Assembly (NCBI GenBank): GCA_002633005.1
Contig: NMRA01000132.1
Location: forward strand, 1-64,000
Direction of reading: 5' to 3'
DNA: 64,000 bases
DNA from: Phoronis australis
Lineage: Eukaryota; Phoronida; Phoronidae
Positions 1 through 9,547 of the stretch are shown in pieces. Numbering within the stretch: the first letter of the stretch is position 1; each line of letters starts with the position of its first letter. Position numbers and translations under genes: made by a program. The notes below the pieces were generated by a model that saw nothing but the letters and a program-made list of their open reading frames with translations, was not told where the DNA came from and searched no databases.

Positions 1-776
1 CCTTGACACGGGATGTGTCTCGTAGGCTGCTATCATAGTACTTGCCAAGGCACTTGACTGGTTGTTCACTTATTGTAGGAATTCTGCATCCTGCTATCGA
101 AAACGTCTGTCTCTTGAGCAACACGCCTCTGCTGATAATTAGTGATCTGGACTTCTCTGTCTTGAATGACATACGGGCCCATTTAGTGAGCTCTTCTAGG
201 CAACGGAGAATTGGTCTGGCTCCCACTGGTGACTCTGTCACAATTGTAATGTCGTCAACAAAAGCTCTACATGACGGCTGTCTGACTTCATCTAGCTTGG
301 GACCTGTTCGCTCAGATTGGGCTCTCTTCAGCAGGACATTCATTGCCATGATAAACAGGATGACTGAAATGGTACAGCCTGTCATAATTCCTTTTTCAAG
401 GTGTTGCCACTTCGTAGTGAAGTTGCCGACTGTGAAACGCATCACACAGGAGCTATAGTATGACTTCACTATACTCTTGACTTTCTTAGGAATGTGGTAG
501 GTGTCCATGGCACGATAAACTAATACATGCGGTACCGAACCGTACACATTTGCCATGTCGAGCCACACCATAGACAGATTCTTCTTGCCCTTCTTCGCTC
601 GGTGTATGAGTTCACTTATGATAGAATTATGTTCCAGGCATCCAGAAAAGCCTGGTATCCCGCCTTTCTGTAAAGATGTGTCAATATACTTGTTCTTGAT
701 CATGAAGTCTGTTATTCTGCCGGATAGGATTGCTAAGTAGATCTTTCCTTCCACGCTAAGGAGTGAAATTGGTCAT
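1..776 (-). CDS. Non-LTR retrotransposon reverse transcriptase, partial (R2-like)
   Basis: The minus-strand frame is open from an ATG at 776-774 to the window edge, about 258 codons. Seen in order: LLSVEGK, QKGGIPG, GCLEHN, VWLDMANVYGS (motif A with the first catalytic Asp), LEKGIMTGCTISV (motif B), FVDD at 252-263 (motif C, Phe in place of the usual Tyr), then MSFKTEKS and VKCLGKYY from the palm and thumb. This motif order and wording fit the RT of R2-like non-LTR elements found in many marine animals. The frame stays open to the right of 776, but RT similarity stops at about 777-781, where a plus-strand gypsy gag fragment begins, so the element is broken there. Its left part lies outside the window. 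No stop or frameshift is seen, which suggests a fairly young copy. The start codon is only the first Met in the homologous part, not a true initiation site. Confidence 0.85.
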
Positions 777-781
777 TTGGT

Positions 782-1235
782 ATGAACGTTCAAGAGTATT
801 TACAGAAGCTACGCTCGGCAGCCCTTCACATTGGCTACAATGATCAACATATTAAAACGAAACTTCTTTACTCATTACCGTTGGAATGCCAGAGAGCTGT
901 GGTCATGACAGCACCACTAGAGGCCGATGCGAAGACAGTCGCCACATTGGCACAGCGTTTCATGGATGTACATTCCAATCAGGAAGTGACATTTTCCGAT
1001 GTCGTTATCGCCGCACCATGGGTATCACCGACGTGAACAGTCTCAATCGCCACGTCATAGAGGTGACGACTCCAGGCCGAACCAACTGAGGCATCGCAGT
1101 GAGTCCAGTCAGAATTATAACCCGAGTAACCAGCAGCAGTCCGGCATTCAGTGTTACCATTGTGGAAAGTTCGGACACACATGGAAGAAATGTTGTGGAG
1201 TTCAACTGCCATATTCGCAGATAAATTTTCGTTAA
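782..1235 (+). pseudogene. Element A gag fragment with CCHC zinc knuckle
   Basis: The part from 782 to 1036 encodes a helical gag-like stretch (for example YSLPLECQRAVV and VATLAQRFMDVHS). The next frame, ending at 1235, carries a zinc knuckle CYHCGKFGHTWKKC with exact C-X2-C-X4-H-X4-C spacing, which binds RNA in retroelement nucleocapsids. The frame changes between about 999 and 1036, so one frameshift lies there. A TAA at 1233-1235 closes the frame just before the protease. The N-terminal half of gag is absent, cut off by the junction with the minus-strand RT at about 780. Confidence 0.7.
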
Positions 1236-1238
1236 TGG

Positions 1239-1556
1239 GTGATTCATCCGGACCACGTGAATAGCCTCTTGCCAACGAGGATTGTTCAGTTTCTTGGCGA
1301 GAACTCATGTAACATTCAGTTAAGAGGTCGTAACTTTGCAAAAGGGACTGTTGGAGATAGGGAACACTTACTGATTTTATTTGATTCAGGAGCTACCCGA
1401 AGTATTGTGTCAGAATACTGTATTGCTAGATCTAAGTATTTGTCTAGGTTACCTCAAGTTAAGACGGTTGAACGTAGATTTAAGGTTGGCACTGGTGATT
1501 ATTTGGTATCTACTAGGAGAACTGTTTTCACAGTAAGCATACAGGGTCATAGTTAG
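1239..1556 (+). pseudogene. Element A retropepsin-like protease
   Basis: This stretch is in the same frame as the zinc knuckle and is separated from it only by the TAA at 1233-1235. It contains LLILFDSGATRSIVSEYC, the D-S-G active-site loop of retroviral-type aspartic proteases that cut the gag-pol polyprotein. The frame closes at 1554-1556. The C-terminal flap part (LIGDSSLGAQRS) continues in another frame from 1579, so a frameshift follows the protease core. Confidence 0.65.
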
Positions 1557-1578
1557 TAACCTAACAGGCCCTGATCTC

Positions 1579-2096
1579 TTGATAGGTGACTCCTCTTTAG
1601 GTGCGCAACGGTCATCGATGGACTTCCAGACGCATATCATCAGAGTAAAACCTCGCAAGGTTTGGTTTCGACCCGTAAGAAATGAGGTTCTTCCACCTGG
1701 TGGTAGTCGGTACATTACCGTTAGGGGCAAAGTACCACAAATCATTAAAAATTCCACACCTCTCCTAGTCTACACGAGTATTGTCCTGACCACATGATTG
1801 TCAAGCTCAGACGCAGCAGCTGTACTGTTCCCATAACTAATACGTCTTGTCGTGTTTTACATATTCGTGCTAACAAATCTATTGGCTTTACAGATTTGAG
1901 TAAGTTGGCGTATGTGTCCCATGCAGTTGACCAACACACCTGGCAGGCTTTCATTTCCAGAGAGGAACGCGAATCTGACATCCAGTATGAGGTGTTGACC
2001 AAATACCCCCATGTGGAGAAAACATACTCTCTTAGTAAGCAGTCGCCTATTCAGGTATTGAGAAACTCAATTCAGCTAGATACAGATGAGTGTTGA
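1579..2096 (+). pseudogene. Element A protease-RT linker, two broken frames
   Basis: Two overlapping short frames (1579-1797 and 1794-2096) encode the spacer between protease and reverse transcriptase. Visible pieces include the protease-end LIGDSSLGAQRS and a hydrophilic tract with ISREERESDIQYEV. There is no catalytic motif here. I assign it to element A by position and by read-through into the RT fingers that start at about 2090; the frames are offset, so at least two frameshifts are present. Confidence 0.5.
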
Positions 2097-2497
2097 ATAA
2101 CGATGGTAAGACTAAAGTTCCAAATATGTTAGACAGGCATACTGATGCTTTTAGTTTGTATGGGGAGATGGGGCATTGTCCAAACATCGAAGTTAGCATA
2201 GAGTTGAACGACAGCACTCCATTCTGCATCAAACCATATAACATACCTGATAATCTCAAACCTGTTATGGACAGGGAACTATCCAAACTTGTCAGGCTGG
2301 GAATACTGAAGAAAGATTGTTCAGCTTACAGCTCTCCATGCATGCTCATACAAAAACCTGACTCACATGATTATAGATTTGTGTCTGACTTCAGATACTT
2401 AAACAAAAGAGTCCTTGCAGCTCAGCAAAATTACATGAGCTTACAGAATGTAAGCGCGGCTAGGATGCTCCAACAGTCGTGTGCTGTCTATTATTGA
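2090..2497 (+). pseudogene. Element A reverse transcriptase, fingers region
   Basis: The frame encodes the start of a gypsy RT: a long helix ending in ELSKLVRLGILKKDCSAYSS, then SPCMLIQKPD and YRFVSDFRYLNKR. These match the conserved stretch in gypsy RTs that precedes motif A (usually ...GII..S.SPWASP.VLV.KK.....R...DYR.LN). It closes at 2495-2497. The palm continues in another frame from about 2485, so the copy is dead. Confidence 0.75.
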
Positions 2498-2820
2498 TCT
2501 GAAGAGCGCCTTTCATACTTTACCACTGTCTGAGGATTCTCAGAAATACACTGGTATATGTCCGTACCCTGGTTCATCCATGTATCAGTATTTACGTCTT
2601 CCTAATGGGCTTGAACATGTCACCAGCAAGATGGCAACAACAAATGAATGAAATGTTGGCAACTATTCCAGGACATGATACTTTTTGTTGCGATTTGTGA
2701 TGATTGCATTATTTTCTCACAGGATGAAGGGACACATATGAAACACTTATAATGTGTTCTACAAAAATTTGAAGAGTATGGCTTAAAGCATTCACCCAGT
2801 AAATGTAGTCTATTTCGACG
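2485..2820 (+). pseudogene. Element A reverse transcriptase palm, frameshifted
   Basis: No long frame exists here, but RT palm pieces are readable: LSIIDLKSAFHTLPLSED (motif A, with Asp) from about 2480, then LRLPNGL (normally LPFGL). The motif C tetrapeptide reads ICDD at 2693-2704, followed by CIIFSQ, where gypsy RTs usually have Y(V/I)DD. Several small indels separate these pieces, and the thumb start up to 2820 is also broken. Confidence 0.6.
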
Positions 2821-4248
2821 TTGATGTACTTACTTGGTCAAGACATTGACATAGACAATAAGGGTGTCGTACATGTACATGCTATGGCTAGTAAATGCAT
2901 TGCTGTTCACAAAATGGTTAGACGTTTTATTGGTACTGTCACTTACCGGAGTATGTATCTTCCTAAATTGCAGGACTTACTTGCACCTTTGCATTCTCTT
3001 ACCAGGAGAAAACAGCCTTTCATATGGAATGAGGAACATGATGTCACTTTCGGAACCATTAAGGACATGTTAACAAACCCTCCAGTCTTGTGTGCTTCAC
3101 AGGGAGATGGAGAGTTTCATCTTTATAGTGACACATCTTGGTCAGGTACTGGCTCTGTTTTGATGCAGGATATTGAAGGTGAACAAAGGGTAATTTGTTA
3201 TTACAGTAAACTCTTACCTGCTGCTGCTCTAAGATGTAGTGTCAGTGAGCTTGAACTGACAGGTCTTCTTGTCAACATTACTGGTTGGAAGTACTACCTG
3301 CAGTACCGATCATTCCATTGCTATGTTGACCATTCATCTCTTGTCCAAATTTATAATTCTAAGACTCAACCACCAACTCTTCGGTTGCAAAAACTACTTG
3401 AACAATTATCTCGGTACTCATTTGACTTGTCTTACAGGAAAGGTGCTGACATGGTCATTTCTGACTTTTTAAGCCGCTGTCCCCGCGATGATGACAACGA
3501 ACTTGAACGCATTATGCCTTTTGCAATGCCTGTGCAGTTGAGTGGTATTTTCTCAAATCATCATGCTTACCCCTTCAGACCATCCCCTGTTGAAAGACCA
3601 GTCACTAGAGCATTTGCCACGAAGAATCGGATACCAATTAAACCCATTTTTCCCGAGAACACACCCTGTTCCAGCTCAGTGTCCTCATGCAGCACTTCAC
3701 CTGGATCCGGACCAGACAGTCCAGATATCACAGATACTCCGTCCAGTACACCACTGTCAGGTAACGACGTGATATCTCCTTCTTCACGTGCTAGATATCA
3801 CCCACCAGTTAACGATACGTTGACAACTCCTGTGGAACCTGATAGTCAATTTATCCCATTTTGTGCTAGTTTGCCTGTACCTAGTGGAGTGAATACTAGG
3901 ACAGATTTACAGCCTAGTTGGGTAGCTTCTGAATCTAGGTTGGTCGATAACGTGGTGTCCACTAGGGTTAGTGTACAAGAGGAATTTTCTAGTGAGGAAG
4001 TTCCAGAGTTTCTACAAAAGCCAAAACCTTTGGTGTCCGATACTGATGACATGACTGCACAACAAATTCCAAACCAACGTGAGGTTAACAAAGTTCTCAA
4101 GATTATTAAACGGAAGATACTTCGTGACTACAATCTTCCTTTTGAGGCTCAACAGTTCCGTTTGGCCCAAATGGCTTCGCCACATTTTAAGCCTATTTAT
4201 GATTGTTTAGCGCACAATATCTTGCCCAGTGACAAAAAGGCTGCTTGA
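2821..4248 (+). CDS. Element A RNase H domain plus long Ser/Thr/Pro-rich linker
   Basis: This is the longest open frame of element A (475 codons). Residues 1-70 are the RT thumb/connection (RRFIGTVTYRSMYLPKLQDL). RNase H follows with all four acidic residues recognisable: SDTSWSG, SVSELELTG, CYVDHSSL and ADMVISDFLSR. From about residue 225 the sequence turns into a low-complexity Ser/Thr/Pro-rich stretch of roughly 170 residues with no known fold, then a charged tail ending at the stop. RNase H degrades the RNA of the RNA:DNA hybrid during element replication. The first Met is arbitrary, since the true polyprotein enters from the RT. A spacer of this length between RNase H and the integrase zinc finger is longer than usual for gypsy elements. 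Confidence 0.8.
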   Translation: MMYLLGQDIDIDNKGVVHVHAMASKCIAVHKMVRRFIGTVTYRSMYLPKLQDLLAPLHSLTRRKQPFIWNEEHDVTFGTIKDMLTNPPVLCASQGDGEFHLYSDTSWSGTGSVLMQDIEGEQRVICYYSKLLPAAALRCSVSELELTGLLVNITGWKYYLQYRSFHCYVDHSSLVQIYNSKTQPPTLRLQKLLEQLSRYSFDLSYRKGADMVISDFLSRCPRDDDNELERIMPFAMPVQLSGIFSNHHAYPFRPSPVERPVTRAFATKNRIPIKPIFPENTPCSSSVSSCSTSPGSGPDSPDITDTPSSTPLSGNDVISPSSRARYHPPVNDTLTTPVEPDSQFIPFCASLPVPSGVNTRTDLQPSWVASESRLVDNVVSTRVSVQEEFSSEEVPEFLQKPKPLVSDTDDMTAQQIPNQREVNKVLKIIKRKILRDYNLPFEAQQFRLAQMASPHFKPIYDCLAHNILPSDKKAA

Positions 4249-4412
4249 TCTATCACGCTTAGATCAGAACAGTACTTGTGTGATGGCCTACTTTTTAGGT
4301 TGCTCTTCCCAAATGGCCAGGATCGTTTTTGTCTGCAGCTTGTGATCCCTGAAAAGTTCATAGACACATTGATATCGAAGTACCATGATTCTCTTTTGAG
4401 TAATCATCAGGG

Positions 4413-4763
4413 TTGTGTGAGAACTTACTCACAATGCTAAAACTGTTCTATTTCCCCTATGTGTATCAACGCATTGTGTCCTATGTCCAGTCTTGTGCAC
4501 GATGCCAAGAATTCAAGGGTAAGACTGATATTCCAAGACCTTTTCATGAACGTTTACCTGTTTCGTATTGTTCCTTCCAGACAATATCCTTGGATTTTAA
4601 GAAAATGGTCATGTCGAAGTCAGGGTACTTATGGTTAATGGTTACTACTTGTGCCATTACTAGATACACAGTTTGTGTTTCTTTGAAAACGCTTGATGCG
4701 CCATCTATCTGCGAGGCACTTATTCAACGCGTTATTTGCTGTTTTGGGATTCCTGAAGTTTAG
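4413..4763 (+). pseudogene. Element A integrase zinc finger and core, copy 1
   Basis: Visible are VQSCARCQEFKG (Cys pair of the H2C2 zinc finger) and ISLDFKKM (first catalytic Asp of the retroviral integrase core), ending at GIPEV with a TAG at 4761-4763. Copy 2 reads TTG at that codon, so this stop is private to copy 1. Beyond the stop the expected second catalytic Asp is replaced: the frame reads VTGAQSS where the family has VSD(N/Q)G. The integrase would insert element DNA into the genome; this copy cannot. Confidence 0.75.
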
Positions 4764-5732
4764 GTTACTGGTGCGCAGTCGTCGCTGATTGGCAAAGTGA
4801 TGGACATTCTATGCAGCACACTGAAGATCGGCCACAAAGTTGTGTCTGTATTAAACCATGGTTCATTACATGTTGAGCGTCAGATCCATTCCATCACGGA
4901 CTTGATCAAACTGAATCTCGATCAATATGGGGATGATTGGGTGTTGCTCAATATTCATTTAATACATTTTCCTCTCCACAATTAGAGGATCACTCACCAT
5001 TCTACCTTGTGTTTTACAGAGAACCCCGTGATTTCAGTGGATTAAACTTCCAACCTCTCTTAGGTCTATCTAGCTGTCAGAAAGACTATATCCAACAACT
5101 GAAGGATCGCTTCCAGTCTGTTTCCAAATTCATGTTGGATCTACAGGCCAACCAACAAAAATCTCAGAATGAGAAAATCTCTCAGAGGGTGAATAAGTCC
5201 CCTGTTTATGAAGCAGAACAGCTAGTTTACTTACACAAACCCGATAGTTCCAGTTTGACATCTAATGCTAAGAAATTCACAGCTAAGTATGTAGGACCAT
5301 TTGTGGTTCACCAGGTTTTAGATTCGACACATGTCCTTCTAGCAGATCTTCGAGGTCGAGTCTTGCATGACGTTTTTCACATTAACAGAATTAAACCGGC
5401 CTTTCTTAGGGCGTCTGAAACGGGAAACATTTCTAACCTGCAAAAGTTGCGGGAGACATTGGCTGTTAATGATGCAGTAACTGGTTGCCAGGATCAAGTG
5501 AACGTGGCTACTCAAACGGCGCCCAAGTTTTGCGTTGTAGATGAAACTGGCAAGGAACTTGGTTATGATGACTCAGATTTTTGTTTTACAACCCAAACCC
5601 AGCGTATTGACTTGAAAAAACATGAACTACACATGAACACTAATAATGGTTTGGCATGTCCAAACACTTTGTCTAACAAGCAGAAGGTTAGATTGTTACA
5701 GGCGTTGCAAAATGCTCCGTCTGATGAAGTCC
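4764..5732 (+). pseudogene. Element A integrase C-terminal part, copy 1
   Basis: After the core, SLHVERQIHSI carries the catalytic Glu. A frameshift near 4937 then leads into a 270-codon frame with FYLVFYREPRD and an SH3-like tail (AKYVGPFVVHQVLDS, DVFHINRIKPAFL) typical of gypsy integrase C-termini. The frame runs into the N at 5733, so its last residues are an artefact of the join. Copy 2 carries the same frameshift, so inactivation predates the separation of the two copies. Confidence 0.75.
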
Positions 5733-5733
5733 N

Positions 5734-7142
5734 GATCGTTTTTGTCTGCAGCTTGTGATCCCTGAAAAGTTCATAGACCCATTGATATCGAAGTACCATG
5801 ATTCTCTTTTGAGTAATCATCAGGGTTGTGTGAGAACTTACTCACAATACTAAAACTGTTCTATTTCCCCTACGTGTATCAACGCATTGTGTCCTATGTC
5901 CAGTCTTGTGCACGATGCCAAGAATTCAAGGGTAAGACTGATATTCTAAGACCTTTTCATGAACGTATACCGGTTTCGTATTGTTCCTTCCAGACAATAT
6001 CCTTGGATTTTAAGAAAATGGTCATGTCGAAGTCAGGGTACTTATGGTTAATGGTTACTACTTGTGCCATTACTAGATACACCGTTTGTGTTCCTTTGAA
6101 AACGCTTGATGCGCCATCTATCTGCGAGGCACTTATTCAACGCGTTATTTGCTGTTTCGGGATTCCTGAAGTTTTGGTTACTGGTGCGCAGTCGTCGCCG
6201 ATTGGCAAAGTGATGGACATTCTATGCAGCGCACTGAAGATCGGCCACAAAGTTGTGTCTGTATGAAACCATGGTTCATTACATGTTGAGCGTCAGATCC
6301 ATTCCATCACGGACTTGATCAAACTGAATCTCGATCAATATGGGGATGATTGGGTGTTGCTCAATATTCATTTAATACATTTTCCTCTCCACAATTAGAG
6401 GATCACTCACCATTCTACGTTGTGTTTTATAGAGAACCCCGTGATTTCAGTGGATTAAACTTCCAACCTCTCTTAGGTCTATCTAGCTGTCAGAAAGACT
6501 ATATCCAACAACTGAAAGATCGCTTCCAGTCTGTTTCTAAATTCATGTTGGATCTACAGGCCAACCAACAAAAATCTCAGAATGAGAAAATCTCACAGAG
6601 GGTGAATAAGTCCCCTGTTTATGAAGCAGAACAGCTAGTTTACTTACACAAACCCGATAGTTCCAGTTTTACATCTAATGCTAAGAAATTCACAGCTAAG
6701 TATGTAGGACCATTTGTGGTTCACCAGGTTTTAGATTCGACACATGTCCTAGCAGATCTTCGAGGTCGAGTCTTGCATGACGTTTTTCACATTAACAGAA
6801 TTAAACCGGCCTTTCTTAGGGCGTCTGAAACGCAAAACATTTCTAACCTGCAAAAGTTGCGGGAGACATTGGCTGTTAATGATACAGTAACTGGTTGCCA
6901 GGATCAATTGAACATGGCTACTCAAACGGCGCCCAAGTTTTGCGTTGTAGATGAAACTGGCAAGGAACTTGGTTATGATGACTCAGATTTTTGTTTTACA
7001 ACCCAAACCCAGCCTATTGACTTGAAAAAACATGAACTACGCATGAACACTAATAACGGTTTGGCATGTCCAAACACTTTGTCTAACAAGCAGAAGGTTA
7101 GATTGTTACAGGTGTTGCAAAATGCTCAGTCTGATGAAGTCC
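5734..7142 (+). repeat. Duplicated segment, copy 2 (integrase end of element A)
   Basis: Second copy of the 1.41-kb segment that starts right after the N at 5733. It continues without a break past 7142 into the unique end of the element A frame, while copy 1 stops at the N. Differences are scattered substitutions and a 3-bp deletion (one Leu codon fewer near 6749). Confidence 0.9.
5826..6266 (+). CDS. Element A integrase zinc finger and core, copy 2
   Basis: 146 codons, same content as copy 1: SCARCQEFKG zinc-finger Cys pair and ISLDFKKM with the first catalytic Asp. It is open through the position of the copy 1 stop and reads GIPEVLVTGAQSS. The second catalytic Asp is therefore Gly in both copies. 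The frame closes at a TGA (6264-6266) where copy 1 has TTA. The two copies carry complementary lesions, but both also share the Asp-to-Gly change and a downstream frameshift. Confidence 0.75.
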   Translation: MCENLLTILKLFYFPYVYQRIVSYVQSCARCQEFKGKTDILRPFHERIPVSYCSFQTISLDFKKMVMSKSGYLWLMVTTCAITRYTVCVPLKTLDAPSICEALIQRVICCFGIPEVLVTGAQSSPIGKVMDILCSALKIGHKVVSV

Positions 7143-7357
7143 CATATACTATAGTCAGGGCCAAGTTTCAAGCGGGACAACTTCGCCTCTTGTTGTCATT
7201 ACTGCTTCCTCATGGAGAACTGCGTTTTTGGTGGGATCCTCACAATGAAAAGAATTGTGATGATCTGGCTGCAATGGTCATTGAGAGCAAGAGAGTGAAA
7301 TGCATTGGTACACCAGAGAAATTTGCCAAATCTGTGTATGGTATATTAAGAGTTTAG
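6350..7357 (+). CDS. Element A integrase C-terminal domain, copy 2, with full tail
   Basis: 335 codons covering the C-terminal half of integrase. After FNTFSSPQLEDHSPFYVVF comes a helical region, then the SH3-like DNA-binding part (AKYVGPFVVHQV, DVFHINRIKPAFLRAS). A tail of about 170 residues follows with no known domain (DSDFCFTTQTQ, WWDPHNEKNCDDLAAMV), ending at TAG 7355-7357. The tail is longer than in typical gypsy integrases and has no chromodomain signature that I can recognise. It may be a clade-specific extension or a fused short ORF. The Met is arbitrary; the domain enters by a frameshift from the upstream core. Confidence 0.75.
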   Translation: MGVAQYSFNTFSSPQLEDHSPFYVVFYREPRDFSGLNFQPLLGLSSCQKDYIQQLKDRFQSVSKFMLDLQANQQKSQNEKISQRVNKSPVYEAEQLVYLHKPDSSSFTSNAKKFTAKYVGPFVVHQVLDSTHVLADLRGRVLHDVFHINRIKPAFLRASETQNISNLQKLRETLAVNDTVTGCQDQLNMATQTAPKFCVVDETGKELGYDDSDFCFTTQTQPIDLKKHELRMNTNNGLACPNTLSNKQKVRLLQVLQNAQSDEVPYTIVRAKFQAGQLRLLLSLLLPHGELRFWWDPHNEKNCDDLAAMVIESKRVKCIGTPEKFAKSVYGILRV

Positions 7358-7481
7358 TTAAGATATATTTACTGTGTCGTTTGCTAGAGGTTTTGTATGA
7401 CATTTGTTATAAGTAACTTGTAATGTTTCCTGAAATCTGTTGAGAGATTAACATAGAGCACTGAAATTTTTGGTAGGAAAT
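7358..7481 (+). other. 3' untranslated tail of element A before the nested insertion
   Basis: AT-rich, no coding signal. It ends in GAAAT at 7477-7481, which is repeated at 11114-11118 on the other side of element B. The element A tail was therefore probably split here. Confidence 0.5.
7477..7481 (+). repeat. 5-bp target-site duplication of element B, left
   Basis: GAAAT lies immediately before the 5' LTR (TGTGACG...) and recurs immediately after the 3' LTR at 11114-11118. Five bases is a usual target duplication for gypsy integrases. Confidence 0.85.
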
Positions 7482-7658
7482 TGTGACGTGATGTTCGATT
7501 ACACGTTCTATTCGGATTATTGGACTTTAGTCGTAATGATATTTTAGTCAGAGCTACTTCCTGTTGTCATCAACTTCCTGTCTCAGACCATGAGGTCATG
7601 ATACAATAAAGTGATGTTTTATTAGTTAAAATCTACGAGTTAACAGCAATTCGTTACA
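7482..7658 (+). repeat. 5' LTR of element B
   Basis: Begins TGTGACGTGATG and ends GTTACA, the usual TG...CA ends. It contains an AATAAAG polyadenylation-like site. I count five differences from the 3' LTR over 177 bp (about 2.8%), which points to a fairly old insertion. Confidence 0.93.
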
Positions 7659-7680
7659 TGGTGGCAGCGTGAACAGGACC
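7659..7680 (+). promoter_or_regulatory. Primer binding site of element B
   Basis: The sequence directly after the 5' LTR starts TGGTGGCAGCG, the usual place and TGG start of a tRNA primer binding site. I cannot name the tRNA with certainty. Confidence 0.55.
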
Positions 7681-7852
7681 CTGATGAACCACTGAAGAGC
7701 CGAGCAGACCAAATTCATGAAAAGGCATTGTGGTTTTGCTCATTAATCCCAAACTAGTGAGCCTGATCTGATGAGTCCATTCCAGTTTTTACTCTGACTT
7801 GACTTTAAAGACGTGCTTAAGAAGTCCCTGTTGTCTCAGATTGCGACTCACG

Positions 7853-8587
7853 ATGGCCCACGCTTATGGTCTACCTCATCCCTCCCCCTAAGATTTGCAC
7901 TCCAACAATGTGGCAGAAGGATGGAGGAAATTCCGGAATGCTTGGGCGAATTACTCGCTGGCATCGGAACTAAACAAGAAGCCGGAAAATGTCCAGGTAG
8001 CAACACTCCTTACTGTAATTGGAGAAGCAAGAGAACTTTTCTACACCTTCGACATGACTGATGCCGAAAGAGAACAGATTGGTGCTGTAATGGACAGGTT
8101 TGCGACGTATAGCGAACCAAAAAAGAACACCCCATTTGAGAGATACTGCTTTAATAAGCGTGTACAGGAACCAGGTGAATCGTATGACCAGTACAAGGCG
8201 GCTTTGCAAAAATTGGCCGAGAGGTGCGAGTTTGCTGACATCACGCTAGACGACATACTCAGAGATCGTTTGGTATTCGGCATTAGAGATCCCAAGGTAC
8301 GTGAACGCCTACTCAAAGAAGCTTCACTGACGTTGAAAAAAACCGATGAGATTTGCAGGGCAGCCGAATCAACATCAGCACAGATGAAGTTGGTTGGAGA
8401 GGCTACAACGGGCGTCCATGCAGTCAACACTAGAAAGAAGCACCAGCCAACCCAAAGGAACAAAAAACAGACACAGACAAGCAAACAGCATGAGTGTCAA
8501 AGCTGTGGACTCAAGCATGGTGAAAAATGTCCTGCAAAAGGAAAGCAATGCAATAAATGCAGAAAATATAACCATTTTGCGGTTTAA
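7853..8587 (+). pseudogene. Element B gag
   Basis: The natural start is probably the ATG at 7853, in frame with all that follows, but codon 13 is TAA (7889-7891). The open part 7895-8587 gives 230 codons. It holds the helical gag core (FRNAWANYSLASEL, RYCFNKRVQEPGESYDQYK, DRLVFGIRDPKVRERLL) and a Lys/Gln-rich basic stretch. It ends in a Cys-rich end (CQSCGLKHGEKC and a knuckle CNKCRKYNHFAV). A TAA at 8585-8587 falls inside the last knuckle, just before its final Cys. Pol follows in the same frame, so gag-pol was probably one polyprotein. Confidence 0.8.
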
Positions 8588-9547
8588 TGCTGGAGTGACG
8601 CATCTACAAAGAAGGCCAATGCATTGTATGAAGAGGACCACCCCCAAACGTACGCAATCTCCAATATGGGAGAGCTTTCGCCTCGACAGATAATAACACT
8701 TTGTCTTGAAAACGGAAATTTTGTGCAGTTTCAGATTGACAGTGGAGCTGACACATCGGTTATCCCAGTCCACATCTACAAAGAAGCTACGGGTGACCAT
8801 ACACTGGGCAAACTGGAGTCAGTGGCATCGTGCATAGAGGCCTATGGAGGAAGCAAACTTCCGACAATGGGTCGAGTGATTCTCAGTACTTCGAGATTTG
8901 ATAGAAGATGCAACATCAGATGTCTAGTGGTGGACAATCCAAATGGAAGACCCCTGCTAGGGGAGAAGGCGTGCGTTGGTTTGAAAGTACTCAAATACAC
9001 AGACAACGACGATATGAGACGACCCTACCCTAAGGATGCCAAGATATTCAAGATTACCATGGCGACGGCATCAAAACCAGTTTCAAAAGAAGATTTTGTA
9101 AAAGCATTCCCAGATGCATTCAGTGACAAGGTGGGAAAGCTTGAAGGGGAGCACCGCATCAGACTGGATGACAGTGTGCCAGCTGTACAACATGCACCAC
9201 GCAGGGTACCAGTGCCCCTCAGGGAACCCTTGAAAGCGAAGCTGGAAGCTTTTGTCAAGGATGGGATCATTACCCCGATTGAAGAGCCCACGGAGTGGAT
9301 CAACTCTATGGCTGTTGTCCGTAAAAAAGACAATGTCCTGCGCATATGTTTGGACCCCAAACACCTGAATGAGGCCCTTCTTCGAGAGCACTACGAGATG
9401 CCAACAGTGGAAAACATCGCTACCAGATTGCACAACGCAAAAGTATTTTCCGTGCTGGACGTGACCAAAGGTTTTTGGCATGTACCTTTAAGCGAAGAAT
9501 CATCCTGGTTGACAACCTTTCACACACCCTTTGGGCGATATAGATGA
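8588..9547 (+). CDS. Element B protease and reverse transcriptase N-terminal half
   Basis: The frame continues from gag and is open to a TGA at 9545-9547 (Met at 8624). The protease active site is FQIDSGADTSVIPVH. The RT then follows: KAFPDAFSDKVGKLEGEHRI, the fingers PRRVPVPLREPLKAKLEA, GIITPIEEPTEWINSM, RICLDPKHLNEA, and motif A FSVLDVTKGFWHVPL. The order is that of a Mag-type gypsy pol. The stop interrupts the RT just after FGRYR, where the family continues with LRLPFG, which is readable right after the stop. Confidence 0.85.
   Translation, partial: CWSDASTKKANALYEEDHPQTYAISNMGELSPRQIITLCLENGNFVQFQIDSGADTSVIPVHIYKEATGDHTLGKLESVASCIEAYGGSKLPTMGRVILSTSRFDRRCNIRCLVVDNPNGRPLLGEKACVGLKVLKYTDNDDMRRPYPKDAKIFKITMATASKPVSKEDFVKAFPDAFSDKVGKLEGEHRIRLDDSVPAVQHAPRRVPVPLREPLKAKLEAFVKDGIITPIEEPTEWINSMAVVRKKDNVLRICLDPKHLNEALLREHYEMPTVENIATRLHNAKVFSVLDVTKGFWHVPLSEESSWLTTFHTPFGRYR

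Larger units (their letters stand above)
4321..5732 (+). repeat. Duplicated segment, copy 1 (integrase end of element A)
   Basis: This 1412-bp stretch recurs at 5734-7142 with roughly 98% identity by eye. The copies are separated by the single N at 5733. Copy 1 begins at GATCGTTTTTGTCTGCAG and ends with CTGATGAAGTCC. The clean start and end exactly at an N suggest an assembly join of two haplotypes rather than a biological tandem duplication. Confidence 0.9.
782..7357 (+). mobile_element. Ty3/gypsy retrotransposon A (degenerate)
   Basis: Plus-strand gag (CCHC knuckle), aspartic protease, reverse transcriptase, RNase H and integrase follow in gypsy order. Gag is truncated at its left, where it abuts the RT fragment of another element at about 780. 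Many stops and frameshifts separate the domains. The integrase part is duplicated around the N at 5733. No LTR pair was found. The 3' tail probably resumes after element B, which inserted at 7481 and duplicated GAAAT. Confidence 0.85.

Noticed and set aside
42-458. Plus-strand ORF of 138 codons at the left edge
   Set aside because: It is antisense to the reverse transcriptase frame on the minus strand, which carries clear RT motifs.
979-1341. Minus-strand ORF of 120 codons
   Set aside because: Antisense to the element A gag knuckle and protease, which have recognisable motifs on the plus strand.
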